A stretch of 6,764 bases of DNA from JABDJZ01 sp047619685 (lineage in GTDB: Bacteria; Bacteroidota; Rhodothermia; Rhodothermales; UBA10348): NCBI GenBank assembly GCA_047619685.1, contig JBLHLC010000092.1, forward strand, positions 1 to 6,764, given 5' to 3'. The notes below the pieces were generated by a model. It had not been told where the DNA came from. It ran no database searches and worked only from the letters and a program-made list of their open reading frames with translations. The position numbers and the translations under genes were made by a program. Numbering within the stretch: position 1 is the first letter of the stretch; the number at the start of each line of letters is the position of its first letter. Positions 6,394 through 6,764 of this stretch are shown here, in pieces.

Positions 6394-6764
6394 ATGGCCA
6401 TGCGCTTTCGCATTCTCTCTCTCGCACTGATCGGGCTGCTGATCGTCCCCTCCTCTTCCGCGCAGTCGGTAATCTCTTTTGACGATGCGGTGCAAGTCGC
6501 CCTGGAGCAGAACGTGACCCTTCGGCGCGCCCGCAATAACGTGGACCTGCAGTCATCGAGCCTCACTCAGTCGAAGGCACAGCGACTCCCCAATTTCAAC
6601 CTGAGCAGCAACACCGGCCGAAACTGGGGTCTTCAGTTTGACCAGACCACCGGTACCCTGCAGACGACCTCCAGCGACCGTTTCTCGCTTAACGCCAGTT
6701 CGTCGGTAACGCTGTTCAACGGGTTCTCGATTGTCTCCGGGATCGACCAGGCGCGGAGCAACCT
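6394..6764 (+). CDS. TolC-family outer-membrane efflux protein, N-terminal part
   Basis: The gene starts at ATG 6394 (a second ATG at 6400 is also possible), with AGGA at 6383-6386 seven bases before it. It runs off the window after 123 complete codons of a protein usually above 400 residues. Residues 1-24 are a signal peptide (MAMRFRILSLALIG..PSSSAQ). The mature part opens ISFDDAVQVALEQNVTLRRARNNVDLQSSSLTQSKAQRLPNF, the standard start of a TolC/OEP repeat: a short helix with an ALEQN motif, then a long coiled coil. Alternating-strand segments follow (RFSLNASSSVTLFNGF) that would form the first beta-barrel hairpin. The protein would form a trimeric outer-membrane and periplasm duct for type I secretion or RND/ABC efflux. 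The partner genes should lie downstream, outside the window. It is transcribed away from the redoxin. Confidence 0.92.
   Translation, partial: MAMRFRILSLALIGLLIVPSSSAQSVISFDDAVQVALEQNVTLRRARNNVDLQSSSLTQSKAQRLPNFNLSSNTGRNWGLQFDQTTGTLQTTSSDRFSLNASSSVTLFNGFSIVSGIDQARSN

Overview
The window (about 60% G+C) fits a Bacteroidota/Rhodothermota-type bacterium. The reasons are a secreted protein with a C-terminal type IX secretion (Por) sorting tail of the YPNPF...STIRF...GxGVYIYRL kind, a TolC-family porin, and a TlpA-like thiol-disulfide protein. The placement is inferred from protein style, not from a search.

Layout. 1-531 (+) is the C-terminal part of an M24 (Xaa-Pro aminopeptidase/creatinase-like) metallopeptidase that enters from outside the window. 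532-878 holds no convincing gene; it contains a 46-bp dyad (589-634) and a related smaller palindrome (677-701). 879-963 (+) is a tRNA-Ser(UGA). 963-1265 is non-coding and rich in structure: a perfect 14-bp inverted repeat starting on the last base of the tRNA, two 38-bp direct repeats 101 bp apart that fold into near-identical hairpins, and a 7-bp hairpin before the next gene. 1303-2784 (+) is an atypical SDR oxidoreductase fused to a DUF2867 domain, like E. coli YbjT. It converges with a large minus-strand gene, 7 bp separating the two stop codons.

The minus-strand gene (5460 down to 2792) would encode an 889-residue secreted T9SS substrate. It carries two lesions: an in-frame TAA (4741-4743) where the family context calls for an aromatic residue such as Tyr, and a one-base loss in a T run (+ strand A run 3016-3019) that separates the NPF motif from the rest of the sorting tail. 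It is annotated as one pseudogene with its surviving open segments. Upstream on the same strand is a membrane-anchored TlpA/ResA-like thioredoxin (6112-5567), preceded by a possible small ORF that overlaps its start as ATGA. Diverging from these, a TolC-family outer-membrane efflux gene starts at 6394 (+) and runs off the window.

The genes do not form one pathway. The redoxin, the secreted protein and the TolC protein all belong to the cell envelope, so 6764-2792 looks like an envelope/secretion neighbourhood, while 1-2784 is housekeeping. The most unusual material is the structured non-coding DNA at 589-701 and 963-1265. I see no CRISPR array, transposase or phage gene.
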